Source of the DNA: Channallabes apus
Taxonomy: Eukaryota; Chordata; Actinopteri; Siluriformes; Clariidae
Assembly: GCA_030522415.1 (NCBI GenBank)
Contig: CM060114.1
Coordinates: 24,797,804 to 24,861,803, forward strand
Direction of reading: 5' to 3'
Length of the DNA: 64,000 nt
Numbering within the stretch: the stretch's first letter is position 1; each line of letters begins with the position of its first letter. The notes beneath the pieces were generated by a model that was not told the origin of the DNA, searched no databases, and was given only the letters and a program-made list of their open reading frames with translations. Of the stretch, positions 46,831-60,865 are shown piece by piece. A program made the translations under genes and the position numbers.

Positions 46831-48980
46831 AATTACTGTAAGTCTCGATTGCTGTTGCAACTGACTGCATCAGAATTTGGACTCCACTACATGACTAAAT
46901 GGACACAACCTGGCTTTTGTCAACAGTTTCAGGCTGGTAGTAGAGGTGCAGTAGCATAAGAAGTGCTTTCTTGCTTTCAATACTACAGTCTATCCTAGTT
47001 AATGTTGCCACCAATAACCAAGAACATTCTGTCCAATCCCAACATGACCCTAGCCATCGATCTAAAGGCCACACCAACATCAGCTGAGCTCGACAACTTT
47101 CTGTCCAAACACAACCCAACCACCACTTTCCACATCCAACTTGACCACAAGTCTTACAACTTAGTCTTATGAACTCAATATGCTTATACAACAAGAACAT
47201 TCAACACCCGACAGCCTTGTTTTGTATATCAAAGTATAATCGGATCAAATGAATAATTTATTAAAATGGACGGGCTTTTCTTTTCAGTTGTACTAATTTG
47301 TCCTTGCCTGAATTGAGCCAATGTTTTACCAAACTTCACTGAGTAGGGGATTCAGTTAATTATTGTGATTCTTCTGTGGCACGTAACAATCACCACATTG
47401 ACTGAAAAATAAATAATAATAATTAAAAAAGCTTTTATTTAAAGTAATAAATATTTTCTACAACCCTACAGGTAGGGCATTCTAAACTACACAAAGCACA
47501 GCATCAAGCGTAGTGAGCAAGTTTGTTTAGAACTGTAACAAAATCTTAAGGGGGGAAAAAACGTAAAATATATTTGCAAGCAACAATGAGGGGGATCAAG
47601 CACCCTGCTCCACCACGTCGCACCAAAAAGACAACGGGAACATGCGTTTAAAGGAGACGTACCATTATGACATCATTTTATAAAAAGAGGGAATTTTATG
47701 TTTAGATCTCCAAAAATTCCCAGATGTTGGGGTGTGGGGGGGTGGGGAGCATCACACTATGATGTCATTGTGATTCATTGTGATATCCGCAATTTTGCAT
47801 CCTCAATGTTTTGAGATCAGACAGGCCTGGTTTGTTGCCGATGGTATAAATCTCCTAGTAGGAGAAGATCAAAATCCATTGGGTGCATTTTGTAAACGAC
47901 CCAAAATAACTGACTTCCTGTTGTGCAGAGTTGTTGAGTTCAATGAGCTCTACATGTGTGCCAGGTTTCATGGGCTTACGTGTAAGTGTGTATGAGCTTT
48001 CCAGTGAAAACTTGTGTGAGGGACACTCGGGCATCATAATAACAGCACATTCCTTTCTGATAATTTTCATGAATTTTGAGCATGTGAAGAACCCTCCAAA
48101 AAATAAATAATAACCCTTAGAAGAACAAGTGGCGTTTTATCCTTTATACGGCTGATGTTATAGTGCTTGGGCCCTAATGAACATCAAATCGGAACATTGA
48201 AAAAAAAAAAACTGTACCGATCGCAATACAAATTTAATCGGCAACTAGGTATCGTGATGTGATGTATATCGAGAAGTAACTTGTGATTCTAAATTCCTAA
48301 TATTCAGGAAACAGTACTGGGAATACAAAACTTGGGATACATTTTAACACCATAGTTTTAAACTTATTGGTGTATAATAAAGTTTTAATCAAAGCAAATG
48401 GTTTCTCGTGTGAAGGAAATAATAAAGCAATCCCAGACTTCCGATGAATAACGAATTCTATGAAAGTTTGAAAAACAACCTTTAAAATATTTTTTTTTAA
48501 ATAACCAGAGATTTCTCCGGCTAAACATAACTGGAATGTTTTTGCGATCTCATAAGTGATTACCATGTAGTAATCATAAAGAGATGAAGGGCAAGATAAA
48601 AATGCATCATCGGCACCAGCCAAGAGTTGCGCTCTGAACGGTGTAAGAGGAATAAAGCAGGAACTACAGTAGACACCTTGCAGACGTTCATACTGAAACC
48701 TCTCATTCTCCCTCTCCTTTGATGCCAGCTCTCTCTTTTCTCTCATTCTTTCTTACAGGAGACAGACTGGCTGGAGCACCCACATGTTCTCAGGATGCAG
48801 AATGCAACCCTTCTCTCTTTTTCTCCCTCTCTCTCTCTTTCTATCAGTAGATCAGGGGCCCTGATCGCCTTTTGCGATTAGAATACCGCAGAACTCGGCC
48901 TCCCCCCCAAAACAAAGTGTTTTTAAGGCTTCTGTTTTTCCGAGCTATGGCGCCAACGGAGAACAGTAAACAATAAACAT
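46831..48980. other. Intronic stretch without a gene
   Basis: Apart from the repeat-like block at 47760-48020, I see no exon. An open frame at 48297-48746 (minus) has no recognised domain. Confidence 0.6.
47760..48020. repeat. Probable interspersed repeat of unknown class
   Basis: ATAACTGACTTCCTGTTGTG and CTCTACATGTGTGCCAGGTT resemble a repeat text seen in many fish genomes. No terminal structure or coding potential found. Confidence 0.3.
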
Positions 48981-49225
48981 GGTCGGGTGGCGGAGGACAC
49001 GTACACACACACACACACACTAGGCTACACGCCCACGGGTTCAGTGCTAGTGCATACGTTGTGTCTGATGACTAATTTGAGTTGCATTGAGAAGCAGAGC
49101 GTGGAGACGCCATGCCAGAAAGCGTTAAACACTGTCATCACCTACACACGCGCTGAAAGCTACGACATCGCGCTGCTAAACAGACGCACACGTCATCCGT
49201 CGTTGCATGCACATACACACCTGCT

Positions 49226-49262
49226 GTCCCTCACACACACACACACACACACACCTGCTGTC

Positions 49263-49328
<66 letters not shown>
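49226..49328. repeat. Double (CA)n microsatellite
   Basis: Two CA runs separated by CACCTGCTGTCCCTC, the same spacer text that precedes the first run, so a unit of spacer plus CA run is duplicated. Confidence 0.95.
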
Positions 49329-49332
<4 letters not shown>

Positions 49333-50299
49333 AGTGACCTCGCTAGCCAAAATGAGCTATTCTTAATAATATGGCAATAATCTATTAAATGTGATCCGAA
49401 AACACGTGTAGCCGTTCGGGGTAAACGAACGTGAGGGAACGGTGATGTTTTTGGCCCTGTTAAATAAACAGACCCAAATTGACTTAGCGTTATCGATACA
49501 TCGCGGTGAGCTCTCAGGAAAAGAGCTGCTTGAGTCAAACACTTAAGAGCGGACTCGTGGCAAATCGACTTTTACTTCAAAGTGCCCCACAATTATGTCT
49601 TTCAGCAATTAGAGGGGTCGAAAAAAGGGCCCTACTTGAGGTTTGCCAGTGAACCGGCAGAGGAATGCCCCCGCAGCAGGCCAAGCAGGAACGTACACAC
49701 ACGCACACACGAGTGCCGGGTTGAAATGAAGGCTGAGCCTATGCACGCACTTATGTGAACGCTCATACACACGCGCACACACCCTACACTGTATACGTCT
49801 CAGCAGTCGCAGAAACAATAAAGAAAACCATTAACCGGTCCAATCAAGAGTACCGAATGAAAATACGGCAAAAAATTTTCACCAATTGTTTCCAGATTCG
49901 AAATGGTTTTAAAGCGGCAGAGGGGGGGAGGGAGGGAGGGGAGAGGACGATATCTCTGCATGTGCGCGTGGTTTAAAAAAGGAAGGAAAAAAAAAAAATC
50001 ACAGAGGTTTGTTTTAATTCAGCGAGAACGGCTCTTCTGCTTGGTTTTGATGCTAATAACGCGCTCCCTATCTGAGGCAATTAGTGTGTGTGTGTGTGCG
50101 ATGACTATCGGCGCCGTGTTCCCAGCGCATCTAAAGAAAATGTTTGCGTTTGAAAAAGTGCGCAGCGTAAACAGATAAGGAGGACCGTGTGGTGGCGTAT
50201 CGGTGTGGGAAGACTTTGTTCTGCCCAAAGATCAGTCGGGCTGGCCTGCTGCTGGAGCTGATGAGCCTCGGCTACTGCTGCTGGTCTCGCGCACACACA

Positions 50300-53280
50300 C
50301 ACAATTAATTTAAATATTTATATATAAAATAAATACTTAAATAAATATTAAAGTATAAATACCATCAATTAATTACTGTCTTTATCAAACTACTGTTAAG
50401 GTTCCAATTCAGATTAACCAAAAAAAGAATAGTTAAGAGAAAATATTAACAGCATCTAGGTGACTTTTCTTGACTAAAATCTAAAACATTACCACTTGTT
50501 CATTTCCCTAGTCTTGATACGATCGGATATTTCCATATGCTAAACGTATATATTTAAAACCACCACAAACCACCTGCACAAAACGGGACGAGAAACGTCA
50601 TGAACACAAATTTGTCCTACTGTGGCTTAAGAATATTTGATTTACAATGTGTAAGTTTTTCCAATACAAAGAATAAATATCAGAAAACACTCTACACCAA
50701 GAGTTATAACATGACATAACATATCCGAAATTTTTTTTTACTTACAGTATAATAAATAAATTTCATAGCAATCCTCAACCTTTAGCTAGATTCAGTAATG
50801 ACGATAATGCTGTATACTATAATACACTGCAGTGTACTTAAACGCTATGTTTAAGCTACTGTTCGCTAGTTTTAATTTAACACTCATGAAGTAAAGATTA
50901 GCATTATGTCTGAGAGCTAAACTTTTCTTTAGGTAAATATAATACGTCAGTATTTATATTGTTCTGTTCATCACTAAAATAAAGACATGCATGCTGTGCA
51001 CGTGACATCAGTTTAGTTAGCACATTTTAGTTAAAGTTGTTGAACTGAGAAATTTGGCAGAAAGTAAATTTTTATAGTTGCAGTTTATAAATTTAACATA
51101 ATGGGAAATAAATAAATTAAATTCTAAAATATTGCTTAAATAAACTGCTTCCACTTTACTTACAATGCTGTCATTGTTACTTTATCACTTACTTCATGGT
51201 CAAGTGGGCGGCGCGTTTGCCTTTTCTACACCTTGGACAAGTTTCGTTGTTCATCAATGCTGAAACTTACTGCAACAGATACTAATAAAATTATATCACT
51301 TACATTAAACAAATGAAATTTGTTTGATTTATCGTTACAAAGTTACAAACTTTGCCTTCACAATTTCACATATTTGGAACAACAAACAAATACAAGATTA
51401 CCACCAATACCACTATGGTTAATATGGCGGAATCGACAGTTATTAATTAGTTACTTGTAATCTATGGTCAATAGACTTTCCTAGAATATCCATCTGATAT
51501 TTTTTTTTTATTTAATGATGACAAAATGAATAGAATTTTCAAGAAGCGTATTTATATACATACAGGGTAATGTGTGTGTCTGTGTGTGTGTAATTTACAT
51601 ATATAAGTAAATTAGCTATTTAAAAGTATCATTAAAAAATAAATAGCATGCATACACACACACAGTGTATTATTGCCTATTTTGTAAAATAGTACATTGT
51701 GCGTTTGTGTGGTGCATATTTATATCTAGACACACACACACGATGTAATATTTTACCAAACAAACAATAGCCCCTACTTCTCCACAACCCCTGAAACAAC
51801 CCATTCTCAAGCGCGCGAACAGGACAGGTCAATCTGCAGAAAAAAATGTGCTCAAATATGCACCTTATCACTCTGACGTTAAACGTGACTCATGCAGGAC
51901 GTCGGGCATCCAGACACACCACATTTTCGTTAGTGCGCGCGCACACAGCCATCTGATGCAGAAGCTTCACGCACAAATACACTTAGACAAAGCATTTGGC
52001 GACACAAACCTGCTTAAGAAATCTAAACGGCTGCCGTCACCTCTGTGCATTCACCTGGTTTCCTTTTAACGGTTACTCACTACACAGCATACATTCCATG
52101 TTTCACCTAAATGAGGATTTGTCTACTTTCTTTGCAAACGTTTAAAGCTCGTTTTGTTGCGAACATCAAATTGCACAACTAACTGTAGGTTATTGCTCAA
52201 CACAAACTGTTTATTGCTTTATTTAAAATCGAACGATATGTTTAGTATTTATGATTATCTGTAAGTCAAAGCTGATTTCATTAAAAAAAAAAAAAAAAAA
52301 GAAATCACTGATTATTAGTTGCTCGAACATCTTAATAGAATTTCTGCTTAATTTAATCATTACTTAATGATAAAATGTGTCAAGACAATATTAAACATGG
52401 CTCTTGATTTCTTCTTAGCTTTAAAAAAAAATGACCAAAAAAATACTTGTTAATGAGGAATATTTTTGTCCTGTTGGATAAAGCAGTTCAGATAGAAAGG
52501 CTATAAATAATAAACACCCCAGAGAAAGTAATGACGCTAAATATTTGGCACCACGCTCATGAAACAGTTTAAATGACGCTTTAATTTTATCGTTCAGATA
52601 AATATTTAAACGCTTCCTCGTTTCAACATGATGCCAAAGGTGTTATCTCATACTCGTTGCATTACTCTTCATCTCGACTCAAACACCTTAACAGACTTTC
52701 TACAGTTTATTTGGAGGACAAACATAATGTGTTATAATCGTGTAATTTGTGTAAAGACTAAGATTAAGTATTATGGGGGGAAAAAAGGTTTGTGGATATT
52801 ACACAAAAATAATAAAGCAAATAGAAGTGGATTACTGACCTTTTTCTCCAGTTAACTCTCTTATTATAGGATAAACTAGACACTAATAATAAGCCACTAA
52901 ATAAACTAGAAATAATTTGTGCTAATAATATTGCATAATTTTTTTATGCTACAAATTGTTATAAATTGTCTTTTTCATTAGTTTAAACACTATAATTATT
53001 ATAGATAAGTAGATAAATACATGTGACGATTTTGTCTTTTGAAAACTAAAAGCTCCACCATTTTTAATAAGTGAAAAAAAAAGTTTCACCCTTAAAAACA
53101 AACAAAAAACATAATCATCTATTATAAATCTAGCTCATTGATTAATTTAATGTAAATTTGTAGATGTAGATATTAAACTCACTTTCTACAAAAGATCAGA
53201 TTGTACTTTAGGGTTTTTTTCTTCTTCTTCTATTGTGCCGAGCGTTCAGGTGACACACTTCTGTGTGATATAATGTCCAA
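50300..53280. other. AT-rich intronic DNA, nothing recognised
   Basis: Unique AT-rich sequence with few repeats (short A runs, a GT tract near 51570). No coding or RNA gene seen. Confidence 0.65.
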
Positions 53281-53288
53281 GCCAGGTG

Positions 53289-53290
<2 letters not shown>

Positions 53291-53337
<47 letters not shown>

Positions 53338-53341
53338 GGGG
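53291..53341. repeat. (GT)n followed by a 21-G run
   Basis: A GT run of 30 bp passes directly into an unbroken G run (53321-53341). Confidence 0.97.
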
Positions 53342-53962
53342 TGAATAAATAAATAAATAATAAAACATTCAATACATTTAAATGAACTAAAATGTATTAT
53401 TTAACTTCCCTTTAAGATTTAAAAACATTTCTATTCTTCTCTCCAAAATATTTCTAGATTTTACTTTAAACAATTCAAACAGACTCCCGCGCTCAGACAG
53501 TACATGTACACATATTGTACACCTAATTCACACACTGCATTTTTTTTTGTCCCATCTCGATTTCCCAGTGATACATTTCGCTCGACTGCTAACGTGCATA
53601 CGTTCCTATCAGTGTTGACTCCCGCCGTCTCTCCGGGACCAACATCTGATACGGACTCAATTAATACACTCCTCTATGCGTTACCGCTTCCAGTCAACAA
53701 ACCAGCCTCTTGTATTAGTGAAGAAGAATGGAAAACTCTAATGAGAAGACAGGATTAGTTTTTCATGACTGATGAAATGATGAACCGTCCTAATAGCTAG
53801 AAAGAGCATCCAATATCGACGCCTATCGCTGACGGCGAACTTAACGTTGCAGGATTTATGGCTTCACAATGCGCATTACGGGGATGTGGAAGTGTGTTTT
53901 GTGTGATGTGTTGTACAGTTTGCTCAGGGTGTGATAAAGGGAACAGTTCACTAGAAATTCTC

Positions 53963-53963
<1 letters not shown>

Positions 53964-53999
<36 letters not shown>
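53964..53999. repeat. (GA)n microsatellite
   Basis: Pure GA run of about 36 bp. Confidence 0.95.
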
Positions 54000-54002
<3 letters not shown>

Positions 54003-54175
54003 GAATATTCAGTCGGCCGGGCCGTGACCTCTTTGTGAGTGTCTGCGAGGTCAGAGGGTCGGGTCAATCGGAGGGGAATGTTAGCCAACGCGCTTTATTT
54101 ATTTATTTAATCTTTCATCTGACTCCGCTCTTTCGCTGCTGGCGCGGAATTATGCGAAAAGAAAGGAGGAGAGAG

Positions 54176-54177
<2 letters not shown>

Positions 54178-54229
<52 letters not shown>
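54178..54229. repeat. (GT)n microsatellite
   Basis: Pure GT run of about 52 bp preceded by GA. Confidence 0.97.
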
Positions 54230-54231
<2 letters not shown>

Positions 54232-54689
54232 AGCGAGGGGAGCGCTGCTTCAAATTAGCCTGGATAAATAATCGACATTTCGACTCCGTAAACATTGTAC
54301 CTCAGGAAAAAGTCAAATAAACTTTTCCGAAAAGTGTTCGCGCAGCAAAATAAAGAGTCACATGACATGGCCGGCCTGTGCCACTCACCCCCACCCCCCA
54401 GTCCATGTTTTTCCCCTGCTTGTGTCCTGACGAGCGCTGCACGTCCACATGTGTTCCAGGTGAACAAAAAATACGTACAGTACGCACTACATGGGAAATA
54501 AGAATGGATCGATCTCAACTCGGTACATGTTCAAGTATTTACAGTAAAGTCGACACAGCTGGAACATGAACACAACAGTCAGGTATATTGTGTAACGATG
54601 TATTACTGAAGAATGAGACAAAAGGAACGGCAATGTGTCGCGTCCTCATCACTGCTGCTTTAAAGGCTATTCGGTGTGTCTCAGTCGAG

Positions 54690-54691
<2 letters not shown>

Positions 54692-54745
<54 letters not shown>
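54692..54745. repeat. (GA)n microsatellite
   Basis: Pure GA run of about 54 bp followed by a short CA run. Confidence 0.97.
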
Positions 54746-54748
<3 letters not shown>

Positions 54749-55235
54749 ACACACACATGGGATGAAGAGGTCTTTCCCGTCTACCTGAGCTCATGTACCT
54801 GAACTCCTCACCTCTGGTGAAGACCGGAGGACGATACTGATAAAGAGAGGTACACCCAAAGAGATCGAGAAGTGATGAGGACAAAAAAAAAAAAAAAAAC
54901 AGAAAAAGAGAAAAAAGGAAAGATAGAAATTTGGTTAACTCCCAGCCTGCATGAGGGCCACGACTCCGAACTCTAGAACATTCTTCTGTTTCGCAGACGG
55001 CCGGCGCAACACAACAATACGCCTCATTTACAGCTAGTGAACGCACACCATTGTGTGTGTGTGTGTAGATGAGAGAGAAAGAGAGAGAAAAAGAAGAGAG
55101 GGGTGTTAGAAAGACAAACGTCATGTGTAAAGTAATGTGTTTGTTCACTAGTAACAATTGCGTGGCATGAAAATTAGTCAGAACTTACAAAGGAGTAAGA
55201 AGTTCAAATGGTTAGTAAATGTAGGTGTGTATGCG

Positions 55236-55340
55236 AGTGTGTGTGTGTGTGTGTGTGTGTCATGTGGAGCCCAAACAGGCCGGCGCCAGCAGTCTGGCTT
55301 TCTCGTAACGGCTGAACGCCGACGGAAGAGTGTGTGCACA

Positions 55341-55383
<43 letters not shown>

Positions 55384-55390
55384 AAGAGAG
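55236..55390. repeat. Two (GT)n microsatellites
   Basis: GT runs at about 55237-55260 and 55343-55376, the second followed by GA repeats. Confidence 0.95.
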
Positions 55391-56879
55391 AGATCTGCAT
55401 CTCTTGCTAGGATTCCTCTTGCTTGCCTCTATGAGGGAGAGAATGGGGAACAAAAAAAAAAAAAGAAAACAGACGACAGGATGGCACCAGGACGGGAAAA
55501 AAAAAAAAAAAAGTTAGCAGCGCTACTATCCCGTAACTGGCGCGCCATTCAGAGCGACACATGCAGGTGCGGTGTATATTCACGTTCGCCTTTATATCCC
55601 TTTATTTACCTTCGAGAAAATATGATCTGAAACCTGAACTAACGACTCGAACCAACAAACAAGACGCATAAGGAGGCCAAGCTCAATCGTCTACGTATTC
55701 AAATTTCTCCCTCGGTGTATTAAGATAACTTCCTTAATTCTCACAATGTATTTTGATTTCCTAAAATCGTAGAAACCGCTGGGTCAACAAGCGCCCGAGT
55801 CTCGGGCTGAGCGGAAAAAAATAAAGCTGCTCTATCTCCAAACGGGAGGAAAAATAATCCTGAAGCGTCTCCTCGCTTGAGACGGATGCGACTCGATCTT
55901 TAAAAGAAAAAATTAAATATATATATTTAAAAATAAACAAATAAATAAATAAAATAAATAAATTAATTAATTAAAAAAACACTGCACGTGCATTTAGGAT
56001 GAGCTCAAAAAAAAAATTTAAAGAAGGCCTGAATGCTTACTCTGGCAAAAAATAAAAAAATAAATAAAAATACAATTATGCTGCCGTTAGCACAATCAGC
56101 AATGCGGAAATATTTCCTGGTGGGATCGACTGGATGCTCCAGCTTATATCGAAGGCCTCAAATCAGCAATTATGAACTTATGAACACAGCCCCGGTGCGG
56201 CTTAAAGACGGAGCCACCGGTGCGGACGGGAGACCTCTGCAACCCGAGCGTGTGACAAAGTCCTGATCCGGAAATCGGACAGGATCGTTAATGATGTTTA
56301 TGATTTACAGTATGATGATAGACAGACACTGATCTGTAAAGAGAAGAAACAAGCAAAAAAAAAAAACAGAACTGTGTATGAGATGACGGTGTTGTTTGGG
56401 TGGAAATCTCTTCATTGCACATCTCTGAATCTCACAACTTCTAAAATCAGCACTGCACTGACATCCTGCTCGTTTGTTAGCGGTACGATTGGACTTAACT
56501 CTTGCATCCTGTTAACCTAAACCCAGCGATGTCACACTGCTCTAACCCCGCCCACACTGCGCTCAAACACAGACCGTTCTAAAGCTTCAACTTTCACACC
56601 ATCACCACCATCACCACCCCTGCGGTCGTCACCTCTTGGTTCACCGTCTAGCCGATTGGTTTTACACCTTCGTTAAGTAGAAGCCCTGTTTTGACTCGAA
56701 TGCCCCTCGTACTGAAACAAGCATGTTTATTGACTGTGCGTGTGCGCGCCTCCTCAAAAGAAACGTGGGTGTGACCCCTTGGCTGGCACACCAAGTGAAA
56801 ATCTACGAGTGACGACAAAAAAAAAAAAACCAATCGGAGGATCTTAAGGTCCTTCTTTGCGTGATTTGCTTTGGGATTA

Positions 56880-57165
56880 AGCGAAGGAGAATTTAAGCTG
56901 GGAATATCTCAGGTGTAAGCACCGTGACGAGCCGAGATGCTTCCTTTGTCTCCTACACGTGAGGGCCGCGAGCGCCGAGTCAAACAGAATCCAGCCTGTT
57001 TAGACTGCATTAATTCCCTTGTCGAGCTTCCAAACAGGCCCACTTAAGGTTATTAAGGTCTATAAATACCGCGGCTTACAGTCTATAATGTCACTGTTGT
57101 TTGCCCTCGCTAAGACACATAATTGCTTAATTTACATTTTGCTTGCTATTTCCTCCCCGAAAAAA
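56880..57165. promoter_or_regulatory. Candidate conserved non-coding island
   Basis: Unique, repeat-free stretch with GACTGCATTAATTCCC, TTATTAAGGTCTATAAATACC, GTCTATAATGTCACTG and ACATAATTGCTTAATTTAC. Texture resembles vertebrate enhancers; no codon bias. Confidence 0.33.
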
Positions 57166-57482
57166 AAAAAAAAGGAAGCCATTACCATGGCCTAAACGGA
57201 CCAGTCCCAACAATTACGCCGCCGCCCAAGCCGGCCAATCGGCTGCGTGCTGCAGAGCTGCCGAGGGACGCTCCAGAGGGAGTGATGGGAAAACAGGAAA
57301 AGGACAGTGTACAGACTGGGGAGTGGGGGGAGGGAAGGGTGTGTGTTTGTGTGTGTGAATGAACAGCATGGTTAAAACTGACCGTAATCAAAAGCGGATA
57401 CCGAGTTAGACGTGTACAAACAGTGTAATGTGATTTACGGATGGAAGAGAGTGCGCTGATGAGACGAACGTTAAGCCTGATG

Positions 57483-57484
<2 letters not shown>

Positions 57485-57518
<34 letters not shown>
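57485..57518. repeat. (GT)n microsatellite
   Basis: Pure GT run of 34 bp. Confidence 0.95.
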
Positions 57519-57519
<1 letters not shown>

Positions 57520-57892
57520 ACCTGGGCAGCACATGACCCCACACATGACCCCACAGGACCTGTTGAGGTGTGCGATGGTGTGTGGCAGGTGAGCGTGTGT
57601 GTGATGTGGTGCACTGGGTGTTCTGCTGCCTTTCTATCATATACAGCATTGACGGTTTTTTCTCTCCCTCAGCGATTTACGCTGCATTTGATTTCTCTGT
57701 GGGAACGGACCTGACTTTCGGTCCCCACAGACATAAACGGGACTCGAGTGCCCGTGATCATGTCACCAGTTTAGTGATGTATAACTGAATAAACGTGAGC
57801 GTGTTAATCTTAGAGCTGATTGGTGTATTAAACTAAAAACATTTGTCCTATTATTAGTTTCCTTGAAATTTTTTGCTTTCCTTTATAATGCG

Positions 57893-57995
57893 TGGGATCT
57901 AATCAATTACATTAAATACAATTTTATTTTCCTTGTATAGCGCTTTAGGCATCTGACATTGTCGCGAAGCAGCTTTACACAATGAGATGTGAACG
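57893..57995. repeat. Fish interspersed repeat fragment
   Basis: TATAGCGCTTTAGGCATCTG then ACATTGTCGCGAAGCAGC and TTTACAC is a repeat text I recognise as widespread in teleost genomes, though I cannot name the family. No ends or duplication seen. Confidence 0.4.
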
Positions 57996-59544
57996 TGTAT
58001 GAATCAAAATGATGAGATAATAAACATACACATGATATTTTACAGACTATTAGTTTTCTCTATAAATTTTAAACACTACTCGACAAGGTGTACTATTTAA
58101 CCTTTTCCTCTAATCAAACGCACCTGGCACAACTGTACCAATAATTAATTGTTTATTTATTTATTATTATTTATTTTAAACTGCACCGACGTCCTCGTAG
58201 AAGCGCAGAAGGCAAAACTCACATCCAATAAACCCAAACAAGTGGCTCGAACAGCACACTGTCAGTTTATTATACAGACTATAGAAACTATTAGAGACCA
58301 CCAGTTGACGGTGTCTCAAACCTCAAGTCCTGGTTAACCACGTGGGTCACAATAACACTCACACTCACACACACAGATCTCCACGCGATCGATGTGATGC
58401 CTCGGTGTTACAAACCACACACATGATATTCTCTATATAGGTCAGACAGTCACCACCAGTGTGCAGTGGATGTGTCCGAAACCACACACTGTATTCCTTT
58501 ATCCTTAACCATTAGCTTTAAAAAGAAAAAAATAATAAATATATGCTTGCTGGGTATTACTGTGTACGACAGTTTTCCTATTGTGGTGCATTTATTTATT
58601 TTTTTGCTGTTGATAACCGACGCATTAATATGAATGCTGGTGTTGGTGTACGAGTCTGATACTGTGCTCATTTACTTGCGCTGGTACCAACATCTGATAG
58701 CGGGTGATGCTATCTTGGCGTACATTGTCCTGTCATGAAATGTATTTCATGCTTAATGATACCAGTCACAACAAACTCTGTGACAATATCATGAGCACAT
58801 GAGGATAGAGTATCTTCTCACAACCGAACAGAAAACTAGAGTTTGACGAGATCGCCGGACGCCCCTTCGAACATTTCTGGGTGAGCAAAAAATACATATA
58901 TAAAAGATTTGTGTATCCAGTACCACGCGGTCATCTTTATGATCGTCCCCGAATGTGATGAAAACAATGAAACGAAACATGCTCTTCTCAAATGCAACCT
59001 TGATAATATAAGAAAACCATCAGAGCAAATCAACAGCATCAACTGGATAACGTTATAAAAACCTCATCACATAAAATAAACATGCTGAACAAATAAACAA
59101 CGGCGTGTTAATAATACAACACAACACATCTGCATGATACTTTCACTAGTGTGGTACTTACATGTGTTAGACAAATCACAACCTGGTCAAGGCCTTTCCC
59201 ACATCGCCATCAACCACCATCACACACATACATACACACACACACGCGGTACAAAAACTCTGCTTTTACTAACCCCCTCAATATGAGTAAAGGTAAAATT
59301 CTCTTTATACTTCAAACTGCTGATATGTTTACTCGCTTGTTTGTTTATTTACTAATCTGCTAAATTAATTTACCCATTTTGTAACCAGGTTTTTAATATT
59401 CAGTACAAAACTTAGCTTATTTAAAAACAACAAAACAAATCAGAACGCACACACACAGGGCACAGACACACAGACAGAGGAGCTCACGTACACACACACA
59501 GGCACAGGAGCGCTCACACACTCGCACACACACACTCACACACT

Positions 59545-59985
59545 GCAGTCGTTTCTGTCAACATTCGGCAGTCGGCGTCTGATCATTAAACATGAAATAT
59601 ACTTGTCGCCCAATTGTGGGAAAACACGCATCAGTCTGTGTGAGCTGTACACACACTCACTCACCAACACCACCTGCACATTACATGAACTCCGCTGGAA
59701 GTTATTGTCACGTTCCCCATACAATCCTGACCTCACTCCAAGCCATGTATGGGCCATTAAAAGGGGTTCCTGGGAGGCCGGAGTTTCAGATATTAAGCAT
59801 ACGGATAGATTAAGATTAAGATCACGGCTCCAGCGCACTGAGAAAACTTTCTACCTCGATGGTATCCAAGGACTAGTGAAACACTGGGATAAGAGAATTA
59901 GTGTAGCAGGGGATTATATAAAGAAATGAAGACAGTTTTTAACTCTCATAACATATCAAAAATCTCGGTTTGACCTGAACGCCCC
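59545..59985 (+). mobile_element. Mariner relic, family A
   Basis: The plus-strand frame 59603-59931 reads SPYNPDLTPSHVWAIKRG, then KTFYLDGIQGLVKHWDKRIS and VAGDYIKK before TGA. This is the C-terminal part of a mariner transposase including the PDL motif with the third catalytic Asp. The 3' end GGTTTGACCTGAACGCCCC at 59967-59985 matches the terminal repeat of the other family A copies. The 5' end was not located, so it is probably truncated. Confidence 0.78.
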
Positions 59986-60367
59986 GTGCGTGTGGTGCTG
60001 CACTGTCCTAGCTTTGAATAACACCCTTTCAAGGTGATGTGTAAGAGAAAAGTTTCAATGTCAGAGAATAAATCAATATATAATCATAAACACAAACAAA
60101 CGTGTGTTTCTACAGCTTAGTGAAGACCCACTGTGCCTATAAGGATTAAAAAACAAAAAAGGAGAAATATCTACCAGTTTTGACCTTGTGATAATTTTGT
60201 CGGTGAAACTTTTGAACATTTGGATTAAAAAAACAAAAGCAATAAACAAAAATAAAACAGTTTGTCCCTGTTTTCAAATAAAACTAACTTCTATTTCATT
60301 TTTACTACAAAGGTTATACATTTAGGGGTAAGTACAAGATTAACTAGAAGCATTAATGATTGTATTG

Positions 60368-60369
<2 letters not shown>

Positions 60370-60418
<49 letters not shown>

Positions 60419-60583
60419 TGAGTGAGTGAGTGTGTGTGCACGCCTGTTCTTTACTTCTTTTCCTTTACATTTTAAAGAAATTCCTCCTCTAGTAACCTCA
60501 TGGCCCAGGCAGGAAATGCTTTAAATCATGTTATTAGATAAATGCATGGACGCAGGTCAACACCGGGCCAGCCACTGTCTGAG

Positions 60584-60641
<58 letters not shown>
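60370..60641. repeat. Two long (GT)n microsatellites
   Basis: GT runs at 60370-60411 and 60589-60641 within 180 bp of each other. Confidence 0.97.
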
Positions 60642-60645
<4 letters not shown>

Positions 60646-60865
60646 AAAGAGTAAGAAAGCAAGAGATTGAGTCTACTTCCCAAACGCTGCTAATAAAGGA
60701 CAATTAAACTAAACGGCTGAAATTATACTTCATTTTAGATAAATAGATGAGAGGAAACGGCTAATCGGACACTACGATGTTCGGTGAGTAAGAAAAGAGA
60801 AACAGTCACAGTGTTACTGATTCCTTTAGCAGACAGAGAATCAGGGGATTCATCTTGAGACATGA

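Noticed and set aside
48297..48746. 149-codon minus-strand open frame
   Set aside because: AT-rich, no motif or homology recognised, no supporting exon.
54750..54880. Possible mini-exon on the minus strand (text YRPPVFTRGEEFRYMSS with splice-like flanks)
   Set aside because: The acceptor and donor look plausible but there is no recognised protein, no neighbour exon, and it fits no TAF3 phase; it borders a GA repeat.
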